From the NCBI GenBank assembly GCA_021399445.1, contig JAJTUQ010000001.1, positions 2,976,001-3,040,000 on the forward strand: 64,000 nt of DNA, given 5' to 3'. The DNA comes from Xylogone sp. PMI_703. Taxonomy: Eukaryota; Ascomycota; Leotiomycetes. The translations under genes were made by a program, and so were the position numbers. Under the pieces are notes generated by a model. That model did not search any database. It was not told where the DNA came from and saw only the letters and a program-made list of their open reading frames with translations. Every line of letters begins with the position of its first letter. Within the stretch, counting starts at the first letter, position 1. Of this stretch, positions 47,837 to 60,200 are shown in pieces.

Positions 47837-50134
47837 ATGCGTCTCCTCAATGCGAGAACGCTCAAGCTTGAAGATGAATTTTACGAGAACAACACACCCA
47901 AATATGCTATACTCTCCCACACATGGGTTGAAGGAGAAGAAGTCTCCTGTCAGGAACTAGGAAGCCCAGAAGCAGCCAAAAAGAGCGGCTACACTAAGAT
48001 CGAAGAGACCTGCAAGAGAGCTCTCCAGGACGGCATTGAGTATGTCTGGATTGACACCTGCTGTATTGATAAGAAAAGCAGCACTGAGATTTCCGAGGCG
48101 ATTAACTCTATGTTCAACTGGTATAGCCGGGCTAGTATCTGCTACGCATATCTGGCAGATGTGGACAAACCAGCAGATTTGAGCATTCCAGTAAAACAGC
48201 TGCAGGAAAGCCGCTGGTTCAAGAGAGGATGGACCCTTCAGGAGCTTATTGCGCCATCGAAGGTACTGTTACTGGCCTCAGACTGGTCACTGATAGCTGA
48301 GAGGTCTGAGCTATCAAGCATTATAAGCAGGATTACTTCCATAGACAAAGAGATTCTCTCCCGCCAGGAGGGTATGGAAGTTACTGGAATGCTCAACAAA
48401 GCTAGCATTGCAGAGAGAATGTGCTGGGCTTCAGCAAGGGGGACCAAACGCACCGAAGATATGGCATATTGTCTCTTAGGAATTTTCGGAATCAATATGC
48501 CATTGCTGTATGGCGAAGGCGAAAGGGCGTTTATCAGGCTTCAACGGGAGATTGCAAACACTTACGACGATCAATCTCTTTTCGCATGGTATCCGTCGTC
48601 TTCTTCAGATTCTTCAATTCTATATGGGATATTTGCAAGTTCGCCAGCAGATTTTGCGTCCTCAGGTGATATTATACCGTCTGATGTGGAAGATAAGACC
48701 CCACCGTTCGTGGTCACGAATAGGGGCCTACATATTACAGTTCCTATGCTTAATAATGGCCTTTTGGTTAGCTGTTTACTTCGATGTCAACGTAGACGAG
48801 ATCCTACCTCCATGATTGTTTTACCCATTGAAAAAGTAGATGATAATATCTATGCTCGATTAGATACGGATATATCAGGGTGTGCCTCTTATCACGCTTG
48901 GTCTAGGTGGCCTAGAAAAACCATATATATTGCTACCGATTATAATAAATTGAAGGTTGAACAAGGCTCTGATAAGTTGTTGATCCGGAGCCAACCAAGA
49001 GGATTTAGTATAAAAGGTCCTTCGAATATGTCTCCGGGTTCTAATATGATATCCCCACTGTCTAGGGACTGGGAATGCTGGGAGCTAAAGGAACTAGGAC
49101 CAGTACAGGTCTACTTTGGAGGAGAGATGATTGCTTTACTACACTTTTACGCCAGAAGAGTTCCACTGGTGATACCAGATTGTTTTTGTTTTTCACCCTA
49201 CGAATTTTCTCCCAATAATCTCCCAATTTGGATCAGGCATGACTTTGACTTTCCACATCAGAGTATCGCAGATCAACCATCTAGTAGAGTTCCTTCGGGC
49301 CTTGTGATATTATCGACCGGGGTAGTATTTGCTAAAATTACTGAAGATACCATCCGTGGTAGCCGCATATTCTCTGTCGACATCCAATTCTCGCGATCCA
49401 TCTTTATACTAGTCAAAGTATGGACAATAGATCAGCTATATGGTACATATTACCATATAATCGAAGCTCTATCGACATGGTTTACAATACCTGAAATCAT
49501 GGACATGCCGTACCAGGTCCTATCATATGTGTTCCATGTACTTCTCATTCAGCCATTCATCCTATGTTTTATCGAAATCATTATCAAAATGAATATGGTC
49601 GGCGAAATAATAATGAGGTGGTTGAATTTCTACATATATACTTTTACCGGTTATCAATCTGAAGCCAACCCTCGGTGCATCTTATATTTTGGGTTGGCTG
49701 TAGTAGTAGTTTACTTGCTTTTCAGGAATATATGGCTACCTCATCCGCACTATCGGACAAGAACAACACCTTTCACTCGCTTGTCGGTTCATTCTACTAC
49801 ACCACATCTTATAATAATACTTTTTAGCTTGGTCGCTATGTGGGTGATGGATACGATGTGTGAAGATACTAGTGTATTGGGTGCCTATCAACGGAATTTG
49901 GGAGTGGCAGAAATTGGGAAAGAGTGGGTGCAATTAGCAATATATAAGCTTCAGACTTTGGCTACTGGCTCGCGTTATTCATTATTACAGGAGCTGAAGG
50001 TATATGCTGTCAATAGATCTGGCTTATGGATTGTAGAGATATTGATATTGACTATTGCCATGCCTCCCGTTTTATACGGATATATAAAATTTGTGGAGAA
50101 GAAAGCTCACGCGCGCAGACTTCCAGATATTTAA
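47837..50134 (+). CDS. HET-domain (heterokaryon incompatibility) protein with C-terminal membrane region
   Basis: An intronless frame of 765 aa from the Met of MRLLNARTLKLEDEF, the standard N-terminus of the family; a Met 10 codons upstream is less likely. The HET domain (about 20-170) has all three blocks: YAILSHTWVEGEEVSCQEL, YVWIDTCCIDKKSSTEISEA with INSMFNWY, and SRWFKRGWTLQELIAPS. RGTKRTEDMAYCLLGIFGIN and MPLLYGEGERAF follow, also typical. HET domains act as TIR-related death effectors in allorecognition between fungal strains. The C-terminal third is unlike the usual NACHT, WD40 or ankyrin partners. It has several hydrophobic segments (about 560-600, 625-645, 660-680, 735-755), suggesting membrane anchoring. 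The second half is AT-richer than neighbouring genes. Nothing shows a break. Partner genes are not identified. Confidence 0.93.
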   Translation: MRLLNARTLKLEDEFYENNTPKYAILSHTWVEGEEVSCQELGSPEAAKKSGYTKIEETCKRALQDGIEYVWIDTCCIDKKSSTEISEAINSMFNWYSRASICYAYLADVDKPADLSIPVKQLQESRWFKRGWTLQELIAPSKVLLLASDWSLIAERSELSSIISRITSIDKEILSRQEGMEVTGMLNKASIAERMCWASARGTKRTEDMAYCLLGIFGINMPLLYGEGERAFIRLQREIANTYDDQSLFAWYPSSSSDSSILYGIFASSPADFASSGDIIPSDVEDKTPPFVVTNRGLHITVPMLNNGLLVSCLLRCQRRRDPTSMIVLPIEKVDDNIYARLDTDISGCASYHAWSRWPRKTIYIATDYNKLKVEQGSDKLLIRSQPRGFSIKGPSNMSPGSNMISPLSRDWECWELKELGPVQVYFGGEMIALLHFYARRVPLVIPDCFCFSPYEFSPNNLPIWIRHDFDFPHQSIADQPSSRVPSGLVILSTGVVFAKITEDTIRGSRIFSVDIQFSRSIFILVKVWTIDQLYGTYYHIIEALSTWFTIPEIMDMPYQVLSYVFHVLLIQPFILCFIEIIIKMNMVGEIIMRWLNFYIYTFTGYQSEANPRCILYFGLAVVVVYLLFRNIWLPHPHYRTRTTPFTRLSVHSTTPHLIIILFSLVAMWVMDTMCEDTSVLGAYQRNLGVAEIGKEWVQLAIYKLQTLATGSRYSLLQELKVYAVNRSGLWIVEILILTIAMPPVLYGYIKFVEKKAHARRLPDI

Positions 50135-50790
50135 CTCTTTACGACCAAGAGGAGGAATATCAAGAGGCTGCGTCCTAGATATTGGCTTGTTATAAATACT
50201 CTGAATATAGAAACGTAGATATTAAAACCAATGTGCTGAGAAACCAGTTTCATTTCTCAGAGAAGCTCCACCAAGCTCTCTTCAGCCACCGAATGAGTGA
50301 TCCAATGCTTCAAAACCTTAGAGCAACTTGTACGCACTATCAACGCGAACAGCATGCAGCTAGAGCAAATTTTATTCTTAATCGACCCAAGAAGATTCCT
50401 TTCTATTGCTGCTACTGTTGATGGAACAATATCAATACGTTCGGGTGTATATTTTGAACAGATAAACCCTGCAAAATAATGAGACGAATGAGAGAAGAAC
50501 GAGTACTTGAAACGTACATCGGAGGATTCAAACCCAGGCTAAGGCTCCAGAAGCATAATCTCATCTCCTCTTAATGCATCAATTCTAGTTTCTGGCCAAT
50601 CTGTCAACACGATGGGAAAAGAAATGTTAAGATAAATAGTATAATTCGCAAAGAAATTATCTATCAACAAAAAGTGCTCATACACTATAAATGCTAAAAA
50701 AAGCACCATCGCAACTCCTTCCACCAAGAGAGGTATCAAAACCAACAATGGAAATACCAATTCGAATAATCTACCCTCAAAAATTGCATA
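50135..50790. other. Possible small-gene relics downstream of the HET gene
   Basis: Three short frames lie here. The plus frame 50297-50479 (60 codons) contains QLEQILFLIDPRRFLSIAAT followed by VDGTISIRSG, which reads like a real protein segment but stops on both sides, so it could be a relic. The minus frame 50539-50760 (73 codons) encodes two hydrophobic helices and could be a small membrane protein or chance AT-rich translation. I cannot assign either. Confidence 0.25.
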
Positions 50791-53700
50791 AACCCGTGAC
50801 TCACAGCCTCATGAAGGAAAAGCCCCATCATTGACTAACACTTGATACTCACTGACTCACCTTCACTATAATCACAAAGGGAGAGGGGAAAAACCTCCGA
50901 TTTCGCACCCTCGGCAACAGTAAAACGCCCAGCTACAGTAGAGTGCTCACCACACTCATCAACCCTGAAATCGCTATGCCGCTACTGCATTTGCCCGCCC
51001 ACCATACGGTACCATACCAGCTCAACGGGATGTACATTGACGTAACTCGTCAGAACTTTTTTCTCTCTCCTCTCCTGTCTTCCTTCTGTTCCGGATCTGC
51101 ATCTGCGATGTAGCATAGTAACGGTAATGGCAACGGTAATAAGGAAAGGGAAAAAAAAGTAGTAACAACAAGATAAATCAAGGAGAAAGCTCCGGGACTA
51201 CGCAGGGTTGAGGGCCCGAAACGTAACCCCCAAGAACACCATGAGAAGATCCCTTCCCGAAGGAGTTGTATATTTTTGAAAAGAAAAAAGAATCCTTGTG
51301 TGTATGTGTGACAAGAGGAGAGAGACTTTTCTTTGTGCAGACGTCCCGGAGGGTCAGGAACCTGAATTGACACAATAAAAAGGGGGTGAGGGGTAGAGGG
51401 AAAGAAAGCGAAAAGGAAGGAGGTGTGGTGGTGATTGGTTATGAATGGGTGCAGCGCTGTCCTTCCTCCCCCTTTCCCGCCTTCCGCACTTGCGCGCCAA
51501 AGCGAGTCAGGAAGGAGGCAAGACAAAGGAAAGGGGGAAAAGAGAGGCAGGAAGCGATTGACGAGTCTGAACTGCCTTTCTAGAAAAGAAACGGTCCAGG
51601 AGCGGTCCGGGTCCTGTCCTGCCTCATTTCTGTAGGTGGTGTGGTATTTGTTGGCGGTGGTGGTGGTAGTGGGCGTGATAGTGGTGGTGTTGCGCGCGGC
51701 GCCTACCGGGGAAAAGGGAAGGAGACGGACGGAAGCCGGAAAGTGGATGGCCGGGCATGTATATGAGTGCAAATTAAGTATGTATTGAATGGATGGGATG
51801 AGGAGAGTGTGGTATTTTCTGTATGTGTCCTGTATGCAAACTGGGAGTACCCTTCTTTACTTTTGCCCTGCAGTCTTTTGCATTTTGCAGTTTGCATTTG
51901 CATCCGCGGGGCGGGCGGGAAGGCCACTTTTGCTGCTGTTGCTGGTGCCCTTGCCCTGTCTTGGGACTTTCCTCTTCACCCACCCGGCCAATTATTCGTT
52001 TATGAAAGGAGTTGTCGAGTGGAGAGAGGACGAAGAACAGTGTTTCAGGATGGAGAAGCGAGTGGAGAAGAAAGAATTGGGAAAAACAAGTTTGAAGGCT
52101 AGAGTACAGCTCCTCGCCATACTCTCGCCATGTTGATCGCTGTATCGGGACATATGGAAAACCTCCTCGTTGCCCTTACCTGGTTGCCAATTCAGGACGG
52201 GAAGGAGTTACAGCACTTGTGCATCTTCTTCTCCTTCCTCTCCTCTTCCAATGCGGCTCTGTTCTTCAACCCCACTTTGTAGGAGTACTTTAGTAGCAAG
52301 ATGATACCGCTCTCTTAAGCATGTTATCCAAGACAGCTTCGCTTGCTCTTCTCTCTTCGCAGTGATTGAAGAATAACGAAGAGTAAAGAAAAATAATAAA
52401 CCAGAAGAGAAAGTGCCCTTACCAATTCTGCTACCAGACGAAAGGCGTATAACTCACCCCTACACGTGCTCCGGTACCACCGTGCTGAGCTGTACAGAAC
52501 TGTCCCTACCTGGTCAGGCCACGGTACCTACATATAGCCCAGCGCCTGCTTCCATGAGTACCGGTAAACGTGGAAGCCCGCATGCAGTTAGGTTGCCCTT
52601 GGAGCGGATGCATGTCTTGCATAGTATACAACGCAAACTCCTCCTAGCAAAATCGCAACCTTCTCCTCTTTCTCTCCTGTTTGCTCGATCAATCCCTCGA
52701 TCCGAGCTCTCCGTAACTCGGGATACCCTCTCGATCCTCCTCCCGACCTCCGACGTTCATACTGCAGTGTTCAGCTTAACAATCTACCCTCACGTAACTC
52801 ACCAGCTCACACCCACCCCTCAGGCCAGGCTAATGGTGCAGCAGAGCAATTATCCAGATTAGATGTTGGTTGTCAGGTGAGCCATTGAGTTAATTATCTC
52901 GTTTCCTTTGATACGAAAAGATGCAGTCTTGACCACGAGGGAAAATGGGGAAGCGCCATCCGCGGAGATGAGTTTCCACCTTTCCACCCAAAGCAGCCCT
53001 GGGCGGCGCCTTTGTTACCGACACCAAGGTACGCAGTACAAGTACAGAGTGGTCTGGGCCCCCATTGCTGATTCGAAATAAATTACGTGCGTTAGTTGGC
53101 CTGGGGATCCATCACCTCTGCAATCCTTCCCAGATGGCTCTTAATAATCCACAGCTTGTCTTTATTTTTATTTTCCCGCAGCAATGGTGGACCTTGACCA
53201 TGACTCTGGGCATAAACCATGACCTTGACCTTTTGGCCAAGTGACATACACCCACCTAATCGATTCGTGCAAAAACCCCAAGAACCCCCAACTCAGGCTG
53301 AAACTCCGGCGTAAGAAGCAGACACAAAGATGACGAGCTTTCGAGCTAAATTACCAACTTTTTTGCTCTGCGGCGTCGTGTGCAATGGACCGAGGATGGA
53401 AAATATGAAAACTGAAATGCACAAACGATTGGAGATGAAATTCTCGAAGGAGTAGACCCGTAAGCCCTACCAAGTAACGTGCATTTGAAGCCGCAAGATG
53501 CAAGACGGAGGCTGCAAGCCTACCAACAATACTCGATCGCATCAACCACATGACGGCCCTCGTGGTGGAATCACGTACACGGCGAACCATCTAATGCCTG
53601 ACTGCGGCCAACCCCCATCCCGATTCCAAAACCCTCCCCTTCAGACGAGATGGTTCCTGACTCAGAACATGAAGGAACGGTTAGCAAATAGGACAGAGCC

Positions 53701-56574
53701 ACATCAGAGATATCTAGATCGACACAAGGCTCGGATGATCGCCACCATCAGCAGCAAGCCATGGAAGGAAGCTAAGCAGGTCAAAATGAGCATACACTGT
53801 CCTCCACAAGCTCATGAATGGTGGAGTGCCATCGAAGCACCATCTCATGGAGGGTCGCACCACACTAGAGGAGCTATTTCGCCATGTCAGATTTGGGCAC
53901 TTTCTGGGGACTACCCAAGCATCCAAGCATGCGACGGCTGGCTGCTGGCTGGCTGGCACGAATGCTCGAACGACGAAGAAAAAAAGAAAAGAAACGGGAT
54001 CGCCGTACGGGATCTTGGTCGAGGGGTTGCAGGGCGGGCCCGAGGGACGGCAGGAACGGGACGTCTCGGTGCAAGGTTGTAACCACTGTACTACCACAGA
54101 AGTAGCTCTCCCATGTCAGCTCTCTCTCTGTTTTGAGCCCCGCGCGGGGTGGGGGATAATGTCTGGGCTGCTGCCGTAAGGTCCATAGCCTCTCTACCAG
54201 AAGAGGAAGAAGCCACAAGGGTGCGGCACCCAGTACCAGCAGTAGTAATCAATTTTTGGTTATCTGCACGCTGGCATTATTTCGAAGGCTGAGCTGGGCA
54301 AGAGCAAAACATCCTGGAGGGTCGTGAGATGGCGTCTGTCGGTGGCTTGCTGCGGGGAAAGAAGGGTAACGAGTGCATAATCGCCCTGAAAGAGAGAGGC
54401 TGTTGGAAGACGTGGGTGACACCTATCGTAGCAAGGCTGACCTGAGCTTATGGGGGAGCTTGTGGGTAGCTTATGGGTAGCACGCACACACTCTCCTGCC
54501 AGCTTAGTGCCGTAGCCGAGAGTGAAACCCTCCCAAAGGGAACAATGTGAGATGTGACAGATGAGCCATTAAGCAGCAGCAGGCGCGTCAGAGGCGACAC
54601 CATACACCCAGACGAGGCAGCAGCAGCTCGATACAGAACCGTACAGTACAACAAGCAACCACCAAAAGATGCGTATAACAAAAGGAGGGGTAAGATGGTA
54701 CGAACCTGGCACCAATGCTACCTCTCAAAACCGGAATTTCCATGCGCAGGGCGAGCAGTAATAATAAATTAGCGTCTGACCGCGGCCGCCATCAATTGCC
54801 AGAGTCAACAACAGATGCAATCAGAAAAGAAAAGGTGAGACCCTCGGAGACTGGCTGTATCGCATATCGCAGTGCAGCATAGGGTCAAGGACCCTAAAGG
54901 AAGGATAGCCTCGAGAGCATGACAGAAAAAAGCACCAGTGCATTACGGACCGCGCGGTGGAGTCCGACCCAAGAACGAGGATCTTCTTACGACGACGACT
55001 CGGCCCGTAAAGTGGATTATTCCATGCAGCTGCTTTCTCTTTGGGTCCTAGCTTCTCGATATCTCTCTTCTCCCCTCAATCGCGATGCAGTCCGTTTCCA
55101 CCTCCATCCATCTCCCTCTTTCTTCTCTGCGTGATGCACAACACACATAGCGAAATGCTAGCCGCGCCAACCACTCCAGGGAGGCATAATTGATGTTGTC
55201 TCCGCAACGAGATTAAGTCAGCAGGCCGGGTCCTGGAGAGACAGGGCTGCTCTATTTTCGTATCTGCACTTCCTCCTGCGCATGCAAACAAAGCCTAGGA
55301 CAGGCAGACAAAAAGAGAAGCATGGAGAAGCGAACTGCAAGTGCGGAACGGCGGCGTGAGAAAAAGGAAAAACCGATAAAACAATAATACTGTATGTATG
55401 TTCGGAGCCGTGATGACAGCCTCGGGTTACGCCTTGCCCGGCCTTTTGCTTGTCCCCGTACCAAGTCGTGAGCACCTATTCTGGGTTGTCATCTGCTCTC
55501 TTTCCCTTTATTCTCTCTCGGCCGGCAGAATCTATATCCTATCCATGACGCGTCAGTGTTCTAGACAAAAGGACGAGCCGAAGCTGAAGTCCCCAGTGAC
55601 AGATCGAGGTTTGTCAAGCAGGGTACTCTGTAAGAATTTCTGTCACAAATCGAATTGATTTGGTGTAGAAGGCTAACCGGACTAATTCAATGAAACAAAG
55701 AGCTGCTCTTTTTGATATCATGTGACCAGCCCACACCGACCTCAGTGAGAGAAAAAGGGGGCCATCCATTCTCATTGCCGCCTACCGCTCTTGGCTTTCT
55801 CCTTCAAGGAAGTTGATCCCACATCGAGGAATCTCATCTGGCCCCTGGAATATTGCTTACATTCGCGATAACATATCATCTCTGATCAAAAAGGCCCTTG
55901 GTTTGTTGTCTCCTTGATCCTTTGTTCTTCCTTGCATTTATCCTTCCAATTAATGGGTATAATCAATCAAATCTGGAAGGAATTTCCTTTCGCCTTCTCT
56001 ACGCTACGTCGCGGCGCGGGCATTGCAAGCATAAGCATAGCATATCACCTATCGTGTGACTCGTGGGCGGTGGTGTTCTCGATTCCATCTATTCCGTAAA
56101 ACTGAAAACCCCATCACTCTTTTTTTGGTCGCGTTCTCCTTCCTGCGGTAAGACTGCTGTGCCATGGCCTAGCGTCGAGGCGTGGAGGCAGTTTGCTGTC
56201 TAAAAATTCCGTTGGAAAGTGTCGAACTGGCTTTTGTGCTTATTTATGACTTTTCCAGAAGATTTCCCCTTAGGTATTCATAGCGTAGGGCAGACCAAGG
56301 TAAGGCACAAAAAAAGCACATATACACAACACACAATACATACACACCACTTCAAGCAGGAATGGCCATAGCTCACATGCCATCGACCCCATCCATTAAT
56401 TCATCCACTATGCTGTTGTTGCTGCACGTCGGTTAGTCCCTTCTCCTGTCCCTCTGAGACCTCGAAGTTTAATCCCGAGGAAGAGGGGGGTCGGGGGCCA
56501 AAGCGATACCGTACATGGATGGGATGGATGGTACGTGCGAGATGATATTTGCTTCTTCTGCTCTGTCGCGCATG

Positions 56575-56632
56575 TACTGTATGTATGGTACGTATGTATG
56601 TATGTGTGTGTATAGGTATGTATGTAGGTTGC
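56575..56632. repeat. TGTA/TATG microsatellite
   Basis: A degenerate run of TGTATG and TATGTATG units (with GTACG and GTGTGTG interruptions) over about 58 bp. It gives a spurious Thr/His/Tyr-rich reading on the minus strand. Confidence 0.8.
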
Positions 56633-57060
56633 CAGGCTGGCAAAAAGCAAGCATGCTGCAGCTGAGTACGGCTGGGATTTCGGACGGGTCAAGGCTCTTG
56701 ATGTCGGCAGTCGGGGCCTGGGGGCCAGGGATGCATTGAGAAAGTGGTGGGTTTCTTTTTTGGCTGCCTGCACATTGCTACTATGTGTGTGCAGTATGTT
56801 TGTACGCTCGTATGGAGATGAAAAAGGGCGGGAATTTGTCAACGGCCAGGGTCCTGACTGTATCGACATAGCGCAAAAGGTTATGATAATGAGCTAAATA
56901 TGGCGGTTGGCTTGGAGAAGGCAGTCATCATTTTCATGCACCTCTGCTGCACTCATCTCTTGTGTAGCATAGAATTTCTCGGAGATGATAAATGAATGAG
57001 TGAACGAACGAACGGATAATGGCAGCTGCTTCTCTTGAAGGCCCGTCACCCCTCGTGTGG

Positions 57061-57228
57061 GGTTATTCAAGTGAGATTCGTCCACCGTTGGGCGCAGCTG
57101 GTTAACCCTCCTCTAGGGTTACCGAAGTTAGATTTTGACAGATTGGGCACTGCTGCAGCCGCCATCTGGTAGGGTTATTGAAGTTAGTAGGTCCAAGACT
57201 TGGGCATTGGAGATTACGCTAAAACCGA
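57061..57228 (+). repeat. Degenerate 56-bp tandem repeat, three copies
   Basis: Copies start at 57061, 57117 and 57173, exactly 56 bp apart. Each opens with GGTTA(TT/CC)(C/G)AAGT(T/G)AG and has TTGGGC about 28 bp in. The rest of each unit has diverged, copy three most after base 40. Each copy is preceded by GG or TAG just before GGTTA. No coding frame runs through it. Confidence 0.7.
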
Positions 57229-60200
57229 GCTAATTCACGGTGCTGTGGTACCCGCCCTTTTCTGCGTCTGCAGGAAACGACGTGCATGGTTACTATTATC
57301 GGTGACATGTAGGAGCCTTTGTGTTGAGTCCAGGAAAGTAGACGGACCAGGTAGGACGCAGGGATGATTCGATTCGACGATTGTTTGGCGATGTAATATT
57401 GATGCCCCAGCCTGCAGGGCGCCAGAGAAGAAATAGAAAGTAATGATAATGATGAGCAGGCCAAACAGACAAGAAGAGAGCAAACGCCGAAATCAAGTCA
57501 AGTCAACCAGTAATAGGCTCCACTTTGTGGCCCTCTGTCCTACTGTGTACACAGCACTTCACTACTGTGGTGATAAGTAGACATATTTCGGAGGAGGCAC
57601 CGTATTCTGTGATTTGACGATAATCACGAAGAGTTGATGACCCACGAATTTGTGATGATCCAGCGGTAACATCTTTCCGTCTGTAGCTCTCTTCGCATGG
57701 GCATGAGCATGAGCATCAGCATGATGACTGCCCCTTGGTAAATTAATAATTGCACTGGGTCCAGAATCTTTTGCTCTCGTCAGAAAACGAGCAGAGCGCA
57801 GTGCTGAAAATGATACCGATAAAATGCGAGTTATCAACTTCGCCGCATAGTGTTTCCTGGAAGGGACAAGATATGGCCATCGCCGAAGCAAAGACGATGG
57901 ATAATTTACGAGAAAAGGTGGTTCACGTGCGGCGCTCCTTCTTACCAAAGCGCAACCGGGAATTGCTGCATGCTGTTATTGCTACATGAGCATCGATCGT
58001 GGTATGCGTGTGGACTGAAATAGTCCGCATATTGGTTCTCCCACGCTTATGTTGGTGTTTGCCTTATCGGCACCTGCGATGCGATAGGCGGCCTCCGGGC
58101 TCAGCAATCCAACATGCAGGAGAGTGATTAATATTATAGACCTTGTGATGCGCGCCTCCAAATGTATTGATACTGTAATGTTGTGATAGATGATATCAGT
58201 TGCAGAAGGGGAAATGGGGGCCGCTCCTGAGAGTGCTCCTCTTCGGGTGTCCCTGAGGCACCGGTGCGCTGAAGAAGTTACGGTGATGAAACCTGGCGAT
58301 TTTCCGTGCCTGCGCAGCGCAACGCAGCCTTTCTTTGCTGTACGACTCTGATCACAGGATTTGCTGCCGTCGTATTGATGCGACCAAGAAGAGCTGCAAG
58401 CTGCGCGAGACTTTTGCTGAATGATGCTCGAACAGGAGTCCGTACGGTACAACACATCACCGCAGAGCAGAGCATGCAACGGTGGGAATAGCACGGGCGT
58501 AGAACAGGACAGTCCGCCTTGAGCTGCTGTTTCATGAAGTGCTGATAGTCACAAGATTTTCGGTTTGTTTATCCCCCGGATTCCAGCGAAATGAAAGGGC
58601 GAGCAGGATCGTACGTCAATGACGCAGATAATACGTAGGTAAATCATAATCCCCAGAGTTGCTGCCAGTCACTGCCAGGCAAGTTATTTTAGATACGGCT
58701 CCGCCGGGCTGCCATTCGTTCTGTGGTGAAAGAACAGCTTTAAGCTAGGTTATTTCGAAACGCCCGGGTACGCAACCTCCCGACGGGGGTGTCACGTTCC
58801 CCACAGAAGGGCGGTTTTGGTGCTGTGGAAGCTCTTTTCTTTTGCCTAAGGGGAACTTTTGACGATAGCCAACGGGGCGTGGAAGGCTTTCGAGGTGAAG
58901 GTAAAAAAGAGAGGGAGGGGGGATGTTAGGGAAGTTGGTGGGTGGGATGAGATTGCTCCAGCGCTCTGGTCGACCTGCAAGGGGGTGCCGCGCTGGCCGG
59001 ACTGCTGGGAAAAGTAAGAGGCGCTGCGCCAGAATACGGTAAACTCGAAATTTAGCCAGATGGTATTCTTCGATGCGGTGTCTGCCTGGTGCCGAGGCTG
59101 CTTCGTCCCGTTTGCTGGAACCATGGATATCGTAATCTCTTACCCTCCCTCTCCAAGAATTACCCGTATCATGTACCCGTCTCATGTACCCGTCTCATGC
59201 ATCGAACAATCTTGTTCCAGCTCGCCGGCTTGGCCGTTGAGCAAAGAAGGAGCACGGCCATCAATGGCCTCTGTTTGGTGAGGCGAAGAGTCTTGGATTA
59301 AAGGATGGAGATGGAGATTGTGAGAAGGTCGAATCCGTTGAAATCCGTTGAATCCCTCTTTGTTATTCGCTCCTTCGTGGTCTGCCCCATGTGTTGCCGA
59401 TGCCAAGCAGCGACCCCCCTTCTGGCCAATCCCGTCCCCGCACCACCTCGAAATCTGGCAGCGTCAGGTACATGAAACCTCACACCCTCTTTGTGCTTAT
59501 CCTTCTGCCCTTCCTTTATTTTTTCTCTCCGAACGATCCCCAGGGACATCAGCGGAGAGATTCCCAGGCGGTACAAGATGGGCGCGATGGTGGGTGACAG
59601 CGACGATAGCACAGATGTAACCCAGCAGCCAAGCAGAGGCATGGGACCTGTGGATCTTGCCGTCGTCGAGTCGGCGCGCAAAGGGAAAAACAGCCCGTCG
59701 GACGACCCCTCAGATCGCCTTTCCCAAAGGGTGCTGTCGTGGTACTGTGGTACAGCATCAATCGGTCACAGGGTACCAGTGACAGCAGCTGCACCATAGA
59801 GTCGCAGCTCATGTACGGCGCGGCGGTTGAGGGATAGCGGCAATGTTCCTGTGGATGCGCAGAGTGGAAGTGGAAGTGCAAAGTACAAGTGGAAGGGGAA
59901 GTTGGATGGGAGAGATGGATGGCGACGGCTGGAGATGGTTGACGATACAGAGCAGTACCCATCATGGAGGAGGAGAAGGATTGCCGCTAAACTGCGACGA
60001 GAGAGAGAGAGAGAGCCTCCCGGCTGACAAGTCTTTCGAAGGAGTTGCCAAGTTCACCCCGCGCCGGGACGAAGATGATGTCAGGTTGGTGTTGCTCGGA
60101 GTCACTCCCGAGATATCGTGTTCCGTATCACCCGGGCTGCTTTAACTCGCCCAGGTACAGTACAGCGCAACACAGTGCCTGCCGTATCTACCGTATCATC

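Noticed and set aside
51050..51772. 240-aa minus-strand frame
   Set aside because: Composition is dominated by Thr, Ser, Pro, Leu and Phe from CT-rich DNA; it resembles no protein family.
53498..54082. 194-aa plus-strand frame
   Set aside because: No domain; overlapping frames of similar length exist in other frames, as expected by chance in GC-richer DNA.
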